The notes under the pieces: generated by a model
Databases searched by the model: none
What the model was told of the DNA's origin: nothing
Seen by the model: the letters and a program-made list of their open reading frames with translations, nothing else
Position numbers and translations under genes: made by a program
Part shown: positions 5,032 through 6,348 of the stretch, piece by piece
Position numbering within the stretch: the stretch's first letter is position 1
Layout of the letters: every line of letters begins with the position of its first letter
Assembly: GCA_003153075.1 (NCBI GenBank)
Contig: PMBW01000332.1
Location: 1-6,348, forward strand
DNA: 6,348 nucleotides
DNA from: Dehalococcoidia bacterium
Lineage (GTDB): Bacteria > Chloroflexota > Dehalococcoidia > Dehalococcoidales > Fen-1064
Direction: 5' to 3'

Positions 5032-6348
5032 CTATTTCTCTTGTTCCGATTTTACAACCATGGATTGCAGGGTTTTACAGAAAACTTCTACCAGGTCAGG
5101 GTCAAAAGTAGTCCCCGCGCAGCGCCTCAGTTCATCGATCGCTTCCTGTGACGACCGCTGGTTATGGTACGGCCGTAATGAGGTCATAGCATCATAAGCG
5201 TCAGCCACAGACAAAAGTCGCGCCTCTAAAGGTATATCCTGCCCTTTGAGTCCGGTCGGATAACCGCTACCGTCATAATGTTCATGATGATTCAAGATAA
5301 TCGGCAGGGAATTAGCCAGTTCAGCTACATATCTGAGAATTTCCACACCCATTTCGGGATGTCCTTTTATCTGCCGCCATTCCTGTTCATCAAGCACGCC
5401 ATCTTTGTTCAGAATGGAATCCGGAATACCGATTTTACCGATGTCATGCAGTAATCCGGCAGTACGTATAACATTGATCCTCTCCGCTGGTAGATTCATC
5501 ACCTGCGCCATCGCAACGGCATACTGGCTGACTTTTCTGGAATGGCCGTAAGTATAATGATCTTTAGCGTCAACTGTGGCCGCCAGTGCGAATATCATAC
5601 TGATTGCGATCCTTTGTGTTTCAGACACTGAATCGATAGAGACGATTCCCTGCTTCTTGTAATCGTAAGGGGCGCAGGTCCGGTTTCTACCGGTTCCTTT
5701 AGCAGCATAGAGCGCTTTATCCGCGGAAACCAGGATCTGTTCCTTGGTGACGCCATCGGTGGGCCAGGTTGCAATCCCCAGGCTGGCAGTAATAGACGAA
5801 CGTCCGCTGTAAAGTTTTTGTTCGATCTTTTCACGAATACGTTCTGCTACCAGGAAAGCGCCTTCAGTCATCGTTTCAGGCAGAATCACAGCAAATTCCT
5901 CTCCGCCGTAGCGGAACGCGATATCTACAGTGCGGATGGAAGTCTGGATACACTTACCGACACTTGCCAGAACATCGTCCCCGGCTAAATGTCCGTAAGT
6001 ATCATTGTAGGTTTTAAAGAAATCCAGATCAATCATTATGATGGAAAACGTGGTGCCGAACCTGGTGCCGCGGGCAATCTCTTTATCCAAACATTCATGC
6101 ATATACCGGTGATTGTATAACCGCGTCAGGCCGTCTGTGATGGCCCAGGTCATCGCCTGAGAATATAATTGCGCGTTTTCAACGATAACACCGGCCTGAT
6201 TCGCGACGCTCATAACCAGCTCTATATCTTCCTGTGAGAATATTTGGCTGGAGCTTTTTTTACTCAACCCTAAAATACCAACTAACTTTCCGTGACTTTT
6301 TAATGGGCACAGCAGTTCAAGATGAGAGTTATGTAAACTTTCTCTTTC
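5032..6348 (-). CDS. GAF-GGDEF-HD-GYP cyclic-di-GMP enzyme, 5' end beyond the window
   Basis: The frame stays open to the window edge, so 438 C-terminal residues are visible. A TTG at 6267 can be read as a start, but in-frame codons upstream encode typical GAF sequence (GKLVGILGLSKKS), so it is internal. Counting from the first visible residue: GAF C-terminal half and linker helix 1-65; GGDEF diguanylate cyclase about 70-225 with DLDFFKTYND (107-116), inhibitory-site RTVD (139-142) and active-site GGEEF (148-152); HD-GYP phosphodiesterase about 240-430 with GHSRKV (267-272), HDIGKIGIP (301-309), HHEHYDGSGYP (354-364) and DAYDAMTSLRPY (383-394). Both catalytic sites look intact, so the protein could both make and degrade c-di-GMP, with the GAF domain as sensor. 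It converges on the pilT genes with 62 nt between stops, so it is not in their operon. A link to pilus control is plausible because c-di-GMP commonly governs type IV pili, but it is inferred from position. Confidence 0.93.
   Translation of the reverse strand, partial: ERESLHNSHLELLCPLKSHGKLVGILGLSKKSSSQIFSQEDIELVMSVANQAGVIVENAQLYSQAMTWAITDGLTRLYNHRYMHECLDKEIARGTRFGTTFSIIMIDLDFFKTYNDTYGHLAGDDVLASVGKCIQTSIRTVDIAFRYGGEEFAVILPETMTEGAFLVAERIREKIEQKLYSGRSSITASLGIATWPTDGVTKEQILVSADKALYAAKGTGRNRTCAPYDYKKQGIVSIDSVSETQRIAISMIFALAATVDAKDHYTYGHSRKVSQYAVAMAQVMNLPAERINVIRTAGLLHDIGKIGIPDSILNKDGVLDEQEWRQIKGHPEMGVEILRYVAELANSLPIILNHHEHYDGSGYPTGLKGQDIPLEARLLSVADAYDAMTSLRPYHNQRSSQEAIDELRRCAGTTFDPDLVEVFCKTLQSMVVKSEQEK

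Noticed and set aside
6265..6267. TTG as the start of the c-di-GMP enzyme
   Set aside because: The frame is open to the window edge and upstream codons encode a typical GAF strand, so the real start is outside the window.
1..6348. CRISPR array, tRNA, rRNA or riboswitch
   Set aside because: No regularly spaced repeats, cloverleaf-like sequences or recognisable riboswitch cores were seen on either strand by eye.

Overview
The window looks like a bacterial chromosome segment centred on type IV pilus retraction ATPases. The AT-leaning composition, three divergent PilT paralogs, a partner gene of unknown function and a GAF-GGDEF-HD-GYP protein fit a Chloroflexota-like anaerobe (Dehalococcoidia or Anaerolineae type). 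That placement is impression only, because there is no rRNA or marker gene to test it.

Layout, left to right. Positions 1-212 are an AT-rich non-coding leader with a perfect 6-1-6 palindrome, promoter-like boxes and a strong G-rich ribosome binding site. Six genes then run on the + strand. First comes an orphan LuxR/GerE-type regulator without a receiver domain (213-698), then a 71-residue MerR-like winged-helix protein without an effector domain (738-953), then PilT paralog 1 (1001-2089). The largest gap follows (2090-2200), holding a 12-bp-stem hairpin that runs directly into a consensus TTGACA -35 box. Next are a 195-residue protein that appears to be an internal duplication of one small domain (2201-2788), PilT paralog 2 (2825-3883) and PilT paralog 3 (3917-4969). 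On the opposite strand, converging on this set, is the 3' part of a c-di-GMP enzyme: GAF tail, GGDEF with intact active and inhibitory sites, then HD-GYP (5032 to beyond 6348).

Spacings of 33-47 bp suggest two transcription units, regulator-regulator-pilT1 and duplicated-domain protein-pilT2-pilT3, possibly partly read through. No PilB-type assembly ATPase, PilC platform, PilM/N/O or pilin gene is visible, so this is a retraction-ATPase cassette apart from a complete pilus operon, at least within this window. The three ATPases align without gaps from residue 1 to about 270 but differ at positions normally fixed in PilT: the P-loop filler residues of paralog 3, and the AIRNLIRE motif in paralogs 1 and 3. 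A reasonable reading is a set of specialised, perhaps hetero-oligomeric motors under dedicated transcription factors. A c-di-GMP enzyme next door could add a motility/sessility signal. The functional links are inference from gene order.
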